DNA of 64,000 nucleotides, taken from Naegleria lovaniensis. Taxonomy: Eukaryota; Heterolobosea; Eutetramitea; Acrasida; Naegleriidae. The stretch lies in NCBI RefSeq assembly GCF_003324165.1, contig NW_025407838.1:10752-74751 (forward strand). The letters run 5' to 3'. A program made the position numbers and the translations under genes. How positions within the stretch are numbered: position 1 is the first letter of the stretch; each line of letters opens with the position of its first letter. The notes beneath the pieces are model-generated. The model did no database searches. It worked only from the letters and a program-made list of their open reading frames with translations, and was not told the DNA's origin. Positions 33,133-43,417 of this stretch are shown piece after piece.

Positions 33133-34737
33133 TTATTCATTAGATCTACGCTTGGACATTGGAGAAATGAATGACTTGAGTGCTGTGGCATTCTTAGTTT
33201 GGGCAGGCTTTCTATGATTCACAGGAATGTATTTTCGATGCTCGATTCCAGTATAGACTTGTTTTGGTCTGAAAATCTTAACATCAGGATCTTCCAAACT
33301 TTCAATCCAGTGAGCCAACCATCCAGCCACACGAGGAATCAAGAACAACACTGGATAATAATCAGTTGGGAATCCCAGAGCCTTATAGACAAGTCCTGAA
33401 TAAAAGTCAACGTTTGGATACAATTTTCGTTCCTTAAAGTATGGATCGTTGAGGGCAATCTTTTCCAATTCAATAGCAATTTCAATCATTGGTTCCTTGC
33501 CGAGAATTTCGAAAACTTCATCAGCCACTTGCTTGACAATCTTGGCACGAGGATCATAGGAACGATAAATTCTGTGACCGAATCCCATGAGTTTCTTCTT
33601 TCTATTCTTGACATCTTCAATAAACTTGGGAATATTTTCCTTAGTTCCAATTTCTTCCAACATGTGCAACACTGCTTCACAAGCACCTCCATGCAATGGT
33701 CCGTACAGTGCACCTCCAGCACCTGCAATGGCTGTATATGGATCTACTCGACTCGAGCTCAAGTGACGCATGGCTGCAGTCGAACAATTCATTTCATGTT
33801 CTGCATGGATAATCCACAACTTTTCAAGAGCACGTGCCAACACTGGATTTGGATGATAGTTCGTCTCACTCAATCGGTCCAACATGTACAAGAAATTTCC
33901 AGTATATGTTAAATTATTCACTGGATTATTGTAAGGTTTACCAATTCTGTGACGATAGGCACATGAAGCAATGGTTGGCAATTTACCCAAAAGACGATAA
34001 ATTTGTTTAAATCGTAATTGATCGATCTTGATAGGATCCTTTCCTTCTCCCTTCAAATACAAATCAGCTCCTTGCAAGGCAGGATTTGCATCTTCATAAA
34101 AAGTTCCCAAAGCAGCCACTGATGAAATGACCATTCCCATTGGGTGTGCATCATATCTAAATTGTTTCAACAAGGTTACCATGTTTTCATGAAGATAGGA
34201 ATGTTTGGTCACCCGATCTTCCCACAAACTCAATTGATTTCTATCGGGAAGTTCTCCATTGATCAATAGGAAAGCAACTTCAAGGAATGATGATTTTTCA
34301 GCCAATTCTTCAATATCATAACCACGATAACGTAAAATTCCCTTCTCTCCATCAATGTATGAGATACTGGAGCGAGCAATGGCTGTATTCATAAAACCAG
34401 GATCCAAACAAACCAAATTTAATTGTTCAAAAGCAACGGATTTGATGGCATCTCCTTCCTCAACGTTGATCTTGATGATTTTTCCAGACTTGGAGTCTTT
34501 GACTTCTATATAACGTTTTTCGGATGATGATGATGGATTGGAGGAAGATGAAACGAGTGTTGGAGAATTCATCACGCTCGAGGAGGATGGTACAGTATTA
34601 GAGGCAGCCGTTTCATTAAGTTCAATCAATAATGGTTGAGAGAATGAAGAAGAACCATGGATCGGATGATGGTCTGGTATTAAATGTTGTTTAATATTCA
34701 TCATACGACGAATAGAATTGTTGAATTCCGACGACAT
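33133..34737 (-). CDS. Citrate synthase, probably peroxisomal/glyoxysomal
   Basis: From ATG 34737, 534 residues, no intron. It condenses oxaloacetate and acetyl-CoA to citrate. Catalytic residues are visible: His in LYGPLHGGACE, His in MGFGHRIYRSYDPRAK and Asp in LYPNVDFYSG. HLSSSRVDPYTAIAGAGGAL is typical. The region from ~90 (VKDSKSGKIIKINVEEG) and the overall form match the type II/plant glyoxysomal group, not the mitochondrial enzyme. Residues ~10-18 read RMMNIKQHL, close to the PTS2 signal R-(L/V/I/Q)-x5-(H/Q)-(L/A); only Met at position 2 departs. A Ser-rich linker follows. ATG 34737 puts the signal at the extreme N terminus; another in-frame ATG exists upstream near 34914. Confidence 0.93.
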   Translation of the reverse strand: MSSEFNNSIRRMMNIKQHLIPDHHPIHGSSSFSQPLLIELNETAASNTVPSSSSVMNSPTLVSSSSNPSSSSEKRYIEVKDSKSGKIIKINVEEGDAIKSVAFEQLNLVCLDPGFMNTAIARSSISYIDGEKGILRYRGYDIEELAEKSSFLEVAFLLINGELPDRNQLSLWEDRVTKHSYLHENMVTLLKQFRYDAHPMGMVISSVAALGTFYEDANPALQGADLYLKGEGKDPIKIDQLRFKQIYRLLGKLPTIASCAYRHRIGKPYNNPVNNLTYTGNFLYMLDRLSETNYHPNPVLARALEKLWIIHAEHEMNCSTAAMRHLSSSRVDPYTAIAGAGGALYGPLHGGACEAVLHMLEEIGTKENIPKFIEDVKNRKKKLMGFGHRIYRSYDPRAKIVKQVADEVFEILGKEPMIEIAIELEKIALNDPYFKERKLYPNVDFYSGLVYKALGFPTDYYPVLFLIPRVAGWLAHWIESLEDPDVKIFRPKQVYTGIEHRKYIPVNHRKPAQTKNATALKSFISPMSKRRSNE

Positions 34738-35093
34738 TTTACAAGTATTAATAAATAGGAATGAAATGGTGGTTGATTGTATGAGTGAGATTTTCTTCTT
34801 CTTCCGACGACTAATCTCTTTGTTGTTGAAATCAATATGCTTCAAGGTTTTCCTATCGCGTTGTTTTTTTGTGTTGTGTGTCCCGAAAAGTTTTTTCGTC
34901 AATTCTTTGTTCATGCAAAATCCTCCTAAAATTTTCCGGTCCTCCACAAATACTGCGAAAACATGGTCGGAATAAAATCTCGAAATGTTGTAAACATCGT
35001 GCCTGATCCGCCATCACCCCTGGTGGATTAAGGAATGCACATTATGGAATTTGTTTTTTAACAATCGTCAAGTTTCAAAATTTCCAAATTTAC
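34738..35093. other. Upstream region of citrate synthase
   Basis: About 0.36 kb. The minus-strand frame remains open to 34947, but the stretch is Lys/Ile-rich and reads as 5' UTR. I see no other gene. Confidence 0.35.
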
Positions 35094-37617
35094 TTAAATC
35101 AACCTTAATGCTTCATTATTGGCCATTCGATTTCTATAATTTTTCACGAACAAGAATATCGTTGAGGCCAACAATACACATGCAAAGAGAAGGAACAAGA
35201 CACATAACGTGACAATAAATCCAAACAATACCTTTCCAATGGTCAAATTTTGAGATTCCACACAAACATTCTTCACAGAATCTAAAACAAATCCTTCCAC
35301 ACATTCGAATGGACAGTTATTGCTCGTCGATGCGTTGGTGTATTGGGCATTATCGGAGGATGGCTTGTTGGTACAGGCGAGACATGTCGTTCCACCAATG
35401 CCCTTATAGTGTCCAACTGGACATGGCTTACATTCGGATGAGTCCACTCCATAGCCTGGAGCACATTCAACGAGTTGACATTGAGCCGAGTATTTTCCTC
35501 CAACACACGATTGTTGACCACTTCCATTTGGAATTTCACACGATTTGGTTTGCCATGGAGCACAAACATCGAAAAATTGGAGGGTATCAATCCAAACTTT
35601 GGATCGATCCACAGCACTCTCTTTGGAATAGTCCAATCGGAAATCAGAACCTTCGAAGAAGAATTCGAGAGGTTTCAAATCTGGTTCAGACCAAGCATAT
35701 GCTTCACGAATGGCAAATCTGAATCGAGATTTCACAGGAAGTGGAGTTGGAGCCAAATCACTATTAATCTTTAAAGATTGAATATCAGCCAATAAATCTT
35801 CAAATTCATAGACTTGTCCTCCAGGTACTTGAGCTATTTGTTGAGATTGACCACGTAATCCTCCCACAACAACTGTCTTGGCCTTCTTGGATTCTTGCAA
35901 GTGTCGTGTGAAAAGTGCACAAGTACTTGCACATCTTCCATTCGACAGCAAGATGATATTATCTGGTGAATAGTTCAATAAATCCTCTCCAGTGAAATAA
36001 TAATTATCAAATGATGATTGACAATAATTTTCTTTCAAAATTGAAGTATAGGCATGTGATGGAACATTGGTACCACGTGTATAATTTTGTTGCTCCGTAT
36101 ACCATGAAGCATCTGTAAAACTCATACCATCTATATCTCTCCATGTAGCTGGATTCCAAATCGAGTCGTCATTTGGTCCCAATTGACTTGCTCCCTTGAG
36201 AGCTAATTCTTTACCCAAATCTGTAGCAATCATATCGGTTCGAGCAAAAAGTGTCACAAAATTTTGTGAAAATGCCGATGAATACAAGTACTTGATTAAG
36301 GCATAACCTAAACATTCTTCACCTCCGCCATTATTCGTCACGTCAATGATGAGTTTTGGAATTTTGTTGAGCTTTGCCATATACATGCTCATTTGAAAAT
36401 CTTTAGCGAAAGCAACTTCAGACTGTGGAACAAAGGAATCAATAGTAATGACACCCACTTGTCCATCAATTTCAAAATAGCTCACTTGATCACCTTTGAG
36501 AAGATTCACAACCTTATGCTCGACTTGAGTCGACAATGAAAGAAGTGGACTTGTTCTCTCCTCTTGTAATGGATGTAATAATTTTTGACGTTTCAATTGA
36601 GTACGTTGTTGTTGAGTGAGTGTTCTTTTTGAGGCGTGTTCCGAAGAAGAGGGAGAGGACAAACACGATTGATAAAAATCTGTAGAATTATTGTAACTCA
36701 TCAATGATGAACCAACCCAAGGAAGTTCCAAAGTAACATCCGCTGCTCCATCTCGTGACAACACATAGGTGACAGTTGACTTGGATGGAATGGGCAAACG
36801 ATTCAATGAACGAGTCATAAACAAGTTACTAATTGCAACATTGAATCGAGCTCCAGGATCCTTGTAACCGCCAGAATATTCATTGGCCCACTTTGAAATA
36901 AAGTCTAATGCAGGTTGACCATCAATTTCCTTAATTTCACTTCCAACATGTGAATTCAAATCAAAACCAAGTTGTTGATAATAATTCACAATTCCCGAAG
37001 CATTATTGAGAGAAGCAATTCCAATTTTTTGAACGGCGCTTCCCAATGATGAATCCACATACGAAATAATTGAAAATGGTTGTCTGTAAACTAAATTTCC
37101 ATAACATTGTGGTCCAAAATATAAAGTATGTCCATCGTTCAATTTTCTAAACAAGGCGACGAGATCTTGATGAAAATCAAAATCTCTCTCATAGTGCTGT
37201 TGAGAAATCTTTTCCAATTCGGCCAACAAATCGACTTGAATGTTGAAATGAGGATCCGAAGCATCCTTGACATATTCTAAAAAGACGTACATGGGAATGG
37301 TTTTTCGGATACTGGAGAGAGTTTGAGAAAAGATGGTGGGATCCAGAGTGGTGTTGAGTGCACAGTTTTTGATTTCATCAAATGGAATGGGAGTGTCTGT
37401 TGTGTTGATGGGTCATCATGGAACGATGATGAAAATAATTGAAACGTTCCCCGATAACAACATGGAATGATGTTAGAGTTGGGATATATCAAATGGAAAA
37501 ATGGTACTTACTGGCTTCAAAGTTGCAAACTCCTTCGGATGATGATACCAACAAGAGAGTGTTCAGCAAGAGGGCCAACGTCAAGGCCACTAACGACGAT
37601 GATGCAAGTGGTGTCAT
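35094..37617 (-). CDS. Membrane-anchored S41-type (tail-specific/CPAF-like) peptidase
   Basis: Exon 1 37617-37512 encodes a signal peptide (LVALTLALLLNTLLLVSSSEG); a 115-nt intron follows; exon 2 is 37396-35094. The join ...CNFEANTPIPFDEIKNC is in frame and gives 802 residues. S41 features: KLIIDVTNNGGGEECLGYAL, and IILLSNGRCASTCALFTRHL, in which the Ser of AST is the expected nucleophile. A PDZ-like or cap region precedes them (LGFDLNSHVGSEIKEIDGQ). The C-terminal third is Cys-rich (ECAPGYGVDSSECKPC, CLACTNKP) like growth-factor-receptor repeats. Then comes one membrane segment (VTLCVLFLLFACVLLASTIFLF) and a short cytosolic tail. It is therefore a type I surface or lysosomal membrane protein. 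Substrate unknown. Confidence 0.82.
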
Positions 37618-37788
37618 TTTTGTTGTTGAAGAAAATCTTGACAGAGATTCAAATTTCACTGTCAGCAAAAAAACGGAGTTGACAGGAGTTGCTCCTGGAG
37701 CACCGAATGGACTTGGAATAATTAAGATTTATTTCTTTCTGGAGAAATGTTAAAATTTGTCTTCACAATCCTAGTGTTCTACATACAT

Positions 37789-39749
37789 TTACCTTCTCTT
37801 CTTTCTTGGATCCTCTTGTTCATGCTCATTGATACGAATCATGTCATCAATACGAAGAATGGTAATAGCAGCTTCAGTGGCAAATTGAATATATTTCACC
37901 TTTAACATGGCTGGTTCCAAAACACCTGCTTCCAAATTATCTCTAACGTTATCTGCCATGAGATCCAAACCATATCTTAAATATTCCTTCTTCTTCAATT
38001 CATGAACATCATTGTGATAGGCTCGCAATTTAGCGACCAATTCTGTTGCATCAAGAGCAGCATTAACAGAAAGAGTTTTAGGGATCACCAAAAGAGCATT
38101 GGCAAAGGCAGCAATAGCCAATTGTTCTCTGGTTTCAATGGTCATTGCAAATCGATCCAAATATACAGAGAGAGCAGTTTCAACACATCCACCTCCTGGA
38201 ACAACATTCTTTGATTCCAAAACTCGTTTCAATGCACACATGGCGTCATGAATGGTACGGCTCATTTCGTCCAACAAGAAGCTGTTGGCACCACGTAAAA
38301 CGATGGATTGAGATGAAGTAAGCTTTGTTCCACGGATATAAATTAAAGAATCACCAGCAAGCTCTTCTTCAGCAACTTCGTCCGCATGTCCCAAATTGTC
38401 AGGAGAGAATGACTCTTCTCCCTCCAAATCAGCAAAAGAGGTAACCAAAGTACCTCCAGTCAATTTAGCAATACGTTTCAAATCATCCTTATCACATCTT
38501 CTGACAGCAATGGCGTTTGCTTCAACAAAGTATTTCAAACACATATCATCAATACCCTTTGTTGTTAAAATAACATTTGCGCCTGCGTTCAAAAGCATTT
38601 GAATACGATCACGAATTAAGGTTTGTTCACGTTCTTGAACGCCTTCCAATTCCTTTGGATCTGTGATTTGGAATTTAATTCCCAACTTCATTCTTTGTCT
38701 GTTGAGAGCAATATCTAAAAGAGCAATTTTGGCACCCTTGATGACTTTTGGCATTTGTTGTGAAGAACGAGTATTGTTCAAGGCAAAACCATTGACCAAA
38801 GTACTTTCCTTCATTGACTTTCCGTGTTGTTTAAGAATGTTAATAGCCTTGATTGGATATCTCTCCTTTCCTGTGCCTGTAATCACTTTTACTGCCAACA
38901 ATGCATCAACGCATAATTTGGCAAACAAGTCGGATTCTGGACCCAAAACCTTTGAAGCCATAGATGTCTTGGCAACATTAATCAATGATTCACGATCGAG
39001 TGTTTGTGTGGAAATTTGTAATTCGTTCTTGATATAGTCAGTAGCCTTTTTAGCAGCTAATTTGTATCCGGAAATGATATTGGTTGGATGAATCTTTTCC
39101 TTGATTAATTCTTGACCTTGTTTCAGCAACTCAGCTGCTAACAATACTACAGATGTGGTACCATCACCAACAGCTTCGTCTTGTGTACGTGCAAGCTCCA
39201 CAAGAGTCTTTGCTGCTGGATGGTTGACTTCGATGAGATTGAGGATGGTAGCTCCGTCGTTTGTTACGGTAACATCACCTACTTCATCGACAAGCATCTT
39301 GTCAAGACCTTGAGGACCGAAGGATGTCTTCATGATATTTTGAATGGTTTGACATGCTTGCACTGTTGTTGTTGTTGTTGTTGTTTAGAGGGAGAATAAT
39401 TTCCAAGAGAGATTGTTGTTGTTGTTTCAGAATGAGTGTATTAAAAGACGGTGGTGATGAGAGTGAATGATGATTTCAGAGGTACGTAATAAATACCAAA
39501 GCCGACAATTTCCGTGTGTTCCGTTTTGATGATACAACATTGCCAACATGGTGAAGATATATGTTATCCATTTATCATTATCATCAATCAAGACGACAAC
39601 AATAATCATTTGATACACCGGAATTAGGTTTATATAAATTTTCAACATTTCTCTGTATCATAAAACTTACCATTCTCTACTCTAACCTCATTTCCTGTAG
39701 TTCTCTCTCCATCAATGTAGAGAGGGTTGATACTTGGTGCCATCATCAT
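37789..39749 (-). CDS. CCT1: T-complex protein 1 subunit alpha (CCT1)
   Basis: Exon 1 39749-39671 ([20 protein letters not shown]...), a 308-nt intron, exon 2 39362-37789; 550 residues, close to the ~556 of animal CCT1. The join reads [20 protein letters not shown]. Group II chaperonin ATP-site motifs are present: [31 protein letters not shown]-type [15 protein letters not shown], and GGGCVE near 38190. DGERTTG at the start and [14 protein letters not shown] favour the alpha subunit over the other seven. The ring folds actin and tubulin in the cytosol. The intron ends in a CAA microsatellite (see the repeat at 39364). Confidence 0.95.
39364..39385 (-). repeat. CAA microsatellite at the 3' end of the CCT1 intron
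   Basis: A (GTT)n run on the plus strand reads (CAA)n on the minus strand. Its last unit is CAG, the splice acceptor. A shorter run of the same repeat lies at 39414-39425 inside the intron. Confidence 0.9.
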
Positions 39750-39891
39750 TTTGTATGAATTTTTGTATTGGACGGAAAGGCTATCAAAGCGTTTTCAAAT
39801 GTGAGGGCAAAATACAACAGCCAATTTTTTTTATTATTTCTCGCAATACAAACTCTCTTCCGTTTGGCTTCCGGCACTGTCGAAAAGATGA

Positions 39892-42800
39892 TTACATGAT
39901 ACAGCATTTCCACCTCTTTCGACTACTGCCTTTCTTTTCATTGGTGGAATGCACTGTTTTCTTGTGTGTACTGGTGACATCATTGGTGGCATTGACCAGA
40001 TATTTGTTGCGTTTGCTGTTTGAGGATTTTGTGGAAGATTTTGAAGAGGATTTGCTTTTTGAAGAATGAACATCGTTGTGAGGATGGGCAGGTACAAAGA
40101 CCTTTTCTTTGGTTTCTTCCAAGAATTTCTCATCACTGACTAATGGTATTTGCTTCTTGCTGATTTCTTCTTCAATGAAATAGGGAGTTTCTTCATGCTT
40201 GAGAGAGTGTTGTACTTTTCCAAGATTTTCACTGTGTTTGTTCGTTGTTGTTCTGTTCTGATGGGAATTCTCAGAAAGAGTGTCAACCAGCTGAGTTTGT
40301 GAAATACCTCTAAGGGGAAAGGCAATTTTTTTAGAGCTACTGTAGATTTGTTTTGGTGTTCGTCCAGATGAAGGAGGGTCATAAAAGTTTTCCATCTCAG
40401 TGTTAGGAGTTACTGATGTTGCAAGAGGTGTCACCGTTGACGACGCCAAGATGGCTAAAGCATTTGCAACGCTTGAGAGAGTACCTGCTGGCTGTTGCTG
40501 GGTTGATTGAGCTTTGTTGACACCATCTTGATTCGAGGTGACTGCATTTGAGGGAGGATGGCACATTTCAGACAATGTTGACGCTGTCTCAATGACAACA
40601 GACGACGAGGAGTTAATGGTGGAGCACAGACTGTCCATATGAAGAGCTGTGCCTTCAAGAGAAGGATGTGCACTGTTGTTGTTACTATTCGTTGTTGACG
40701 AAACGATGGTGCTAATAGTCGACGCTACAGCCATAGGTGTGTTAGGGTGTACACCACTACGATTGCTACTACTCGTCTCGCTACTGCAACTGCCACCTAC
40801 TTTTCTTGCAGAGATTGGAGGAGCTGTGGCACGGTCAGTCGAGGGTGAAATCATGGGAGGAACAAAGTAGTCCTTCTCATGAAGTGTTCCTCTGTCGAAC
40901 TTTAGGAAGATGTGCCTGTAAACTTTTAAAAAAGTTTCCAAGTCGAGCCATTCCAAATCCTGATAATTATATCTCACAAGAGTTTTTGTGAACTGAATAT
41001 CATCAATACCACACATGAATGCCAATTTTCTTGCCTCATGAATACTTGTCATCTTTGGTTGAGTTGATGAGCGTTTCAAGCTACGACTAGAGGACACAAT
41101 TGAGGAAGAACGACACAGCTCAAAAATCGTTTCTCCAAATATTTCAAGAAAAAGGCATAATTTTCGTTTGCATTGAGCTGATATCAGACATAAAATCATA
41201 AAAACAGACTCTTTTGAAGTACTTCCTATCCGCTTAATATCTAAGTAATCAAAAAACTCGAGAGAAATGTACTCGGACCACTCTAAAAGCAAATCGACTG
41301 TTGATGAGGTCGACACTGAGGATTGGTCATGCCGTGATACAATAATATTCACGAAATAGTCTACAATTAGAACAAATGCTTCTTCATAGATGATGGATGA
41401 TGCTTTTTTCAGTTTGCTTAACTCGTCACGTACATAGGTTTGAAATTGTGGTGGATCATAACTTTCCGTCGATTGAACATCACACTCATGATATTGGAGC
41501 TTGTAGAGATCCTTAATTTCATCTTCTTGTTCCTCTTGTATCCACCTCGAAAACAGTGTGTACATCTTTTCACTGTCGCTCAGTAGCGAAAAATGATCTC
41601 TTTCAACTTGAGCCCAAAAATTATTCTCTGTTTTTTCATCATCAATATTTGCATGAACTACATGGTTGCTTCCTGAGTGTTTGGATAAGCTTTGCTGAAG
41701 CATTCGTAGTTCCTTCTCACTAAAGGTTCGTATGTCTTCTTCATTGTCATGGGAGCTTGTATTGCTATGTTTTGACCTCGATGAAGAAGTGGAACCATAC
41801 AATGAGCTCTGAGAGCCTTGCTTTCCGAGTCTAGGAGTCTGAGAATTACTGTGGGTTTTATAAAACATGTCTTCAACTGCAGAACGAACTGTGAGTACTT
41901 CAATGGATGAGTCATCTGGTGATCCATCATCGTCGTCATGAATGATATGATCAATTTCATTGGGCTGAATGTTTGGATAATAATCTGTTTCAAAACCGAA
42001 ATCATGTGAAAATAGAACAACATTTGTACCAAGTGGTGATTTTTTCTGTTGTGAGCTATTTCCTTGCATTTTTCTTGAACTGTTCGGTAAAGAAGAGCTT
42101 TTGGTTGCTTTTGAAAGTTCTTTTCGAGATGAAGTTGTTGGATTATCAATGCATTTTTGTACGCTATGATTGACATCTATTTTGCTCATATCAGATATTG
42201 GTTTGATGGTTTTTTGTGATGTATCAAAGGATTGCAATGCAGAACGTTCATGAGACGTTACTGTTTTCTGTGATAAATTGTTAAAATTTAGGGAGCTATT
42301 TAATTCCTTACTGTTCGTCTCGGAATTGTTGCTGCAGAAATAAAGGGCTGAGGTAGAGTTATTACTCCATTCAGTCTTGACATTGTTACTCGTTGATAAA
42401 TTAGAAGAGGTAGCATGGGTTAAGGGAGGGATGGGGGATTTTACAAGCTGTCCTAAATTATTAGTACTGCTGGAACTGGAATTAATGGAAGAAGAGGTGC
42501 GGGAAGATCTTGGAGTGGTAGTGTTGAGATTGGAGGATTTGGAAGAGTCCTTGACAACTTTAGAGGATGTCAATCGCTTGATGGAATTTTCTTGATGATT
42601 AATTTTGGAGTTGTTGATGACATGAGGTAAATTATTTTGAGTTTGATTTGTTGACTTTCCCAATTGCTGAGAATTTGTACTTGTTCTGGAGGAACGTGGT
42701 GTGCTGTTGGGTTTGTCTTGGAGAGGCTTATTTGGAAGAGAGGATTCTAATTGTCGGAGCGAAGATACTGATTGTTTTCGTGAGTTAGCTAATTTTGTTG

Positions 42801-43170
42801 GTGTTGAAGTTACATCTTTTACGTTGTTATTGTCAACGGCAACTTGACTCGATTGGGTGTTCAGTAAACGCGATGACGAATTTTTGTTTGACGAGGATTG
42901 TGTTTGCTTGGAGGGTGTAGTATTTTTCGAGTACCTATCCCTCGATGAAGATTTAGGAGTGGTGATGGTGTCATTATTTCTTCGTGATGATGATTGCCTG
43001 AGCGATAGATCTTGTTGAGAGGATGATTTGGGAAATTTCAGAGGAGGTATTGTTTTTGCAATTTTTGTCGTTGCATGAGGAAACTTGCTGTTTTCAAAAG
43101 CTGAAAGAAAATCCGAAGAAGAATCATCATCCGAAGTATATTGATGAGACGAAAGCACAGTTTCTACCAT
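39892..43170 (-). CDS. Large Ser-rich protein with C-terminal CaaX box, unknown
   Basis: Open frame of 1092 residues from ATG 43170. Residues 1-~500 are Ser/Thr/Asn/Gln-rich and disordered. Between ~520 and ~790 there is ordered, helical-looking sequence (FWAQVERDHFSLLSDSEKMYTLF..., EEAFVLIVDYFVNIIVS, YISLEFFDYLDIKRIG, KLAFMCGIDDIQFTK). Another disordered region follows. The last residues are Lys/Arg/Ser-rich and end SSRKRWKCCIM. CCIM is a CaaX box, and Met in the last position favours farnesylation; with the basic run before it, membrane attachment is likely. I do not recognise the central domain. The start lies 247 bp from the neighbouring kinase stop. Confidence 0.8.
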   Translation of the reverse strand: MVETVLSSHQYTSDDDSSSDFLSAFENSKFPHATTKIAKTIPPLKFPKSSSQQDLSLRQSSSRRNNDTITTPKSSSRDRYSKNTTPSKQTQSSSNKNSSSRLLNTQSSQVAVDNNNVKDVTSTPTKLANSRKQSVSSLRQLESSLPNKPLQDKPNSTPRSSRTSTNSQQLGKSTNQTQNNLPHVINNSKINHQENSIKRLTSSKVVKDSSKSSNLNTTTPRSSRTSSSINSSSSSTNNLGQLVKSPIPPLTHATSSNLSTSNNVKTEWSNNSTSALYFCSNNSETNSKELNSSLNFNNLSQKTVTSHERSALQSFDTSQKTIKPISDMSKIDVNHSVQKCIDNPTTSSRKELSKATKSSSLPNSSRKMQGNSSQQKKSPLGTNVVLFSHDFGFETDYYPNIQPNEIDHIIHDDDDGSPDDSSIEVLTVRSAVEDMFYKTHSNSQTPRLGKQGSQSSLYGSTSSSRSKHSNTSSHDNEEDIRTFSEKELRMLQQSLSKHSGSNHVVHANIDDEKTENNFWAQVERDHFSLLSDSEKMYTLFSRWIQEEQEDEIKDLYKLQYHECDVQSTESYDPPQFQTYVRDELSKLKKASSIIYEEAFVLIVDYFVNIIVSRHDQSSVSTSSTVDLLLEWSEYISLEFFDYLDIKRIGSTSKESVFMILCLISAQCKRKLCLFLEIFGETIFELCRSSSIVSSSRSLKRSSTQPKMTSIHEARKLAFMCGIDDIQFTKTLVRYNYQDLEWLDLETFLKVYRHIFLKFDRGTLHEKDYFVPPMISPSTDRATAPPISARKVGGSCSSETSSSNRSGVHPNTPMAVASTISTIVSSTTNSNNNSAHPSLEGTALHMDSLCSTINSSSSVVIETASTLSEMCHPPSNAVTSNQDGVNKAQSTQQQPAGTLSSVANALAILASSTVTPLATSVTPNTEMENFYDPPSSGRTPKQIYSSSKKIAFPLRGISQTQLVDTLSENSHQNRTTTNKHSENLGKVQHSLKHEETPYFIEEEISKKQIPLVSDEKFLEETKEKVFVPAHPHNDVHSSKSKSSSKSSTKSSNSKRNKYLVNATNDVTSTHKKTVHSTNEKKGSSRKRWKCCIM

Positions 43171-43417
43171 TATTGGTTCATTTCTTAGTATTGTGATATC
43201 AAAAGAGAAAAACGAAGGCTAGAAGTCGCGAATTTTTTTTTAAACTGTAACCGGAATTGGCGGGGTAGTGAACTGAGCCATTTGTTGGTGATTGTTTTCC
43301 AAGTCTCTGTTTCCAATTCTGATCGAAGGGTCAATGGTATTGGATCAGGAGGTGGATCTGATGCAATGGTCTGCATTAGTGGAGTGGATATGACGCAAAT
43401 GTTAGAAAATAGAGAAA

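Noticed and set aside
39427-39648. Minus-strand 73-codon ORF near CCT1
   Set aside because: It lies wholly inside the CCT1 intron, in AT-rich sequence, with no motif.
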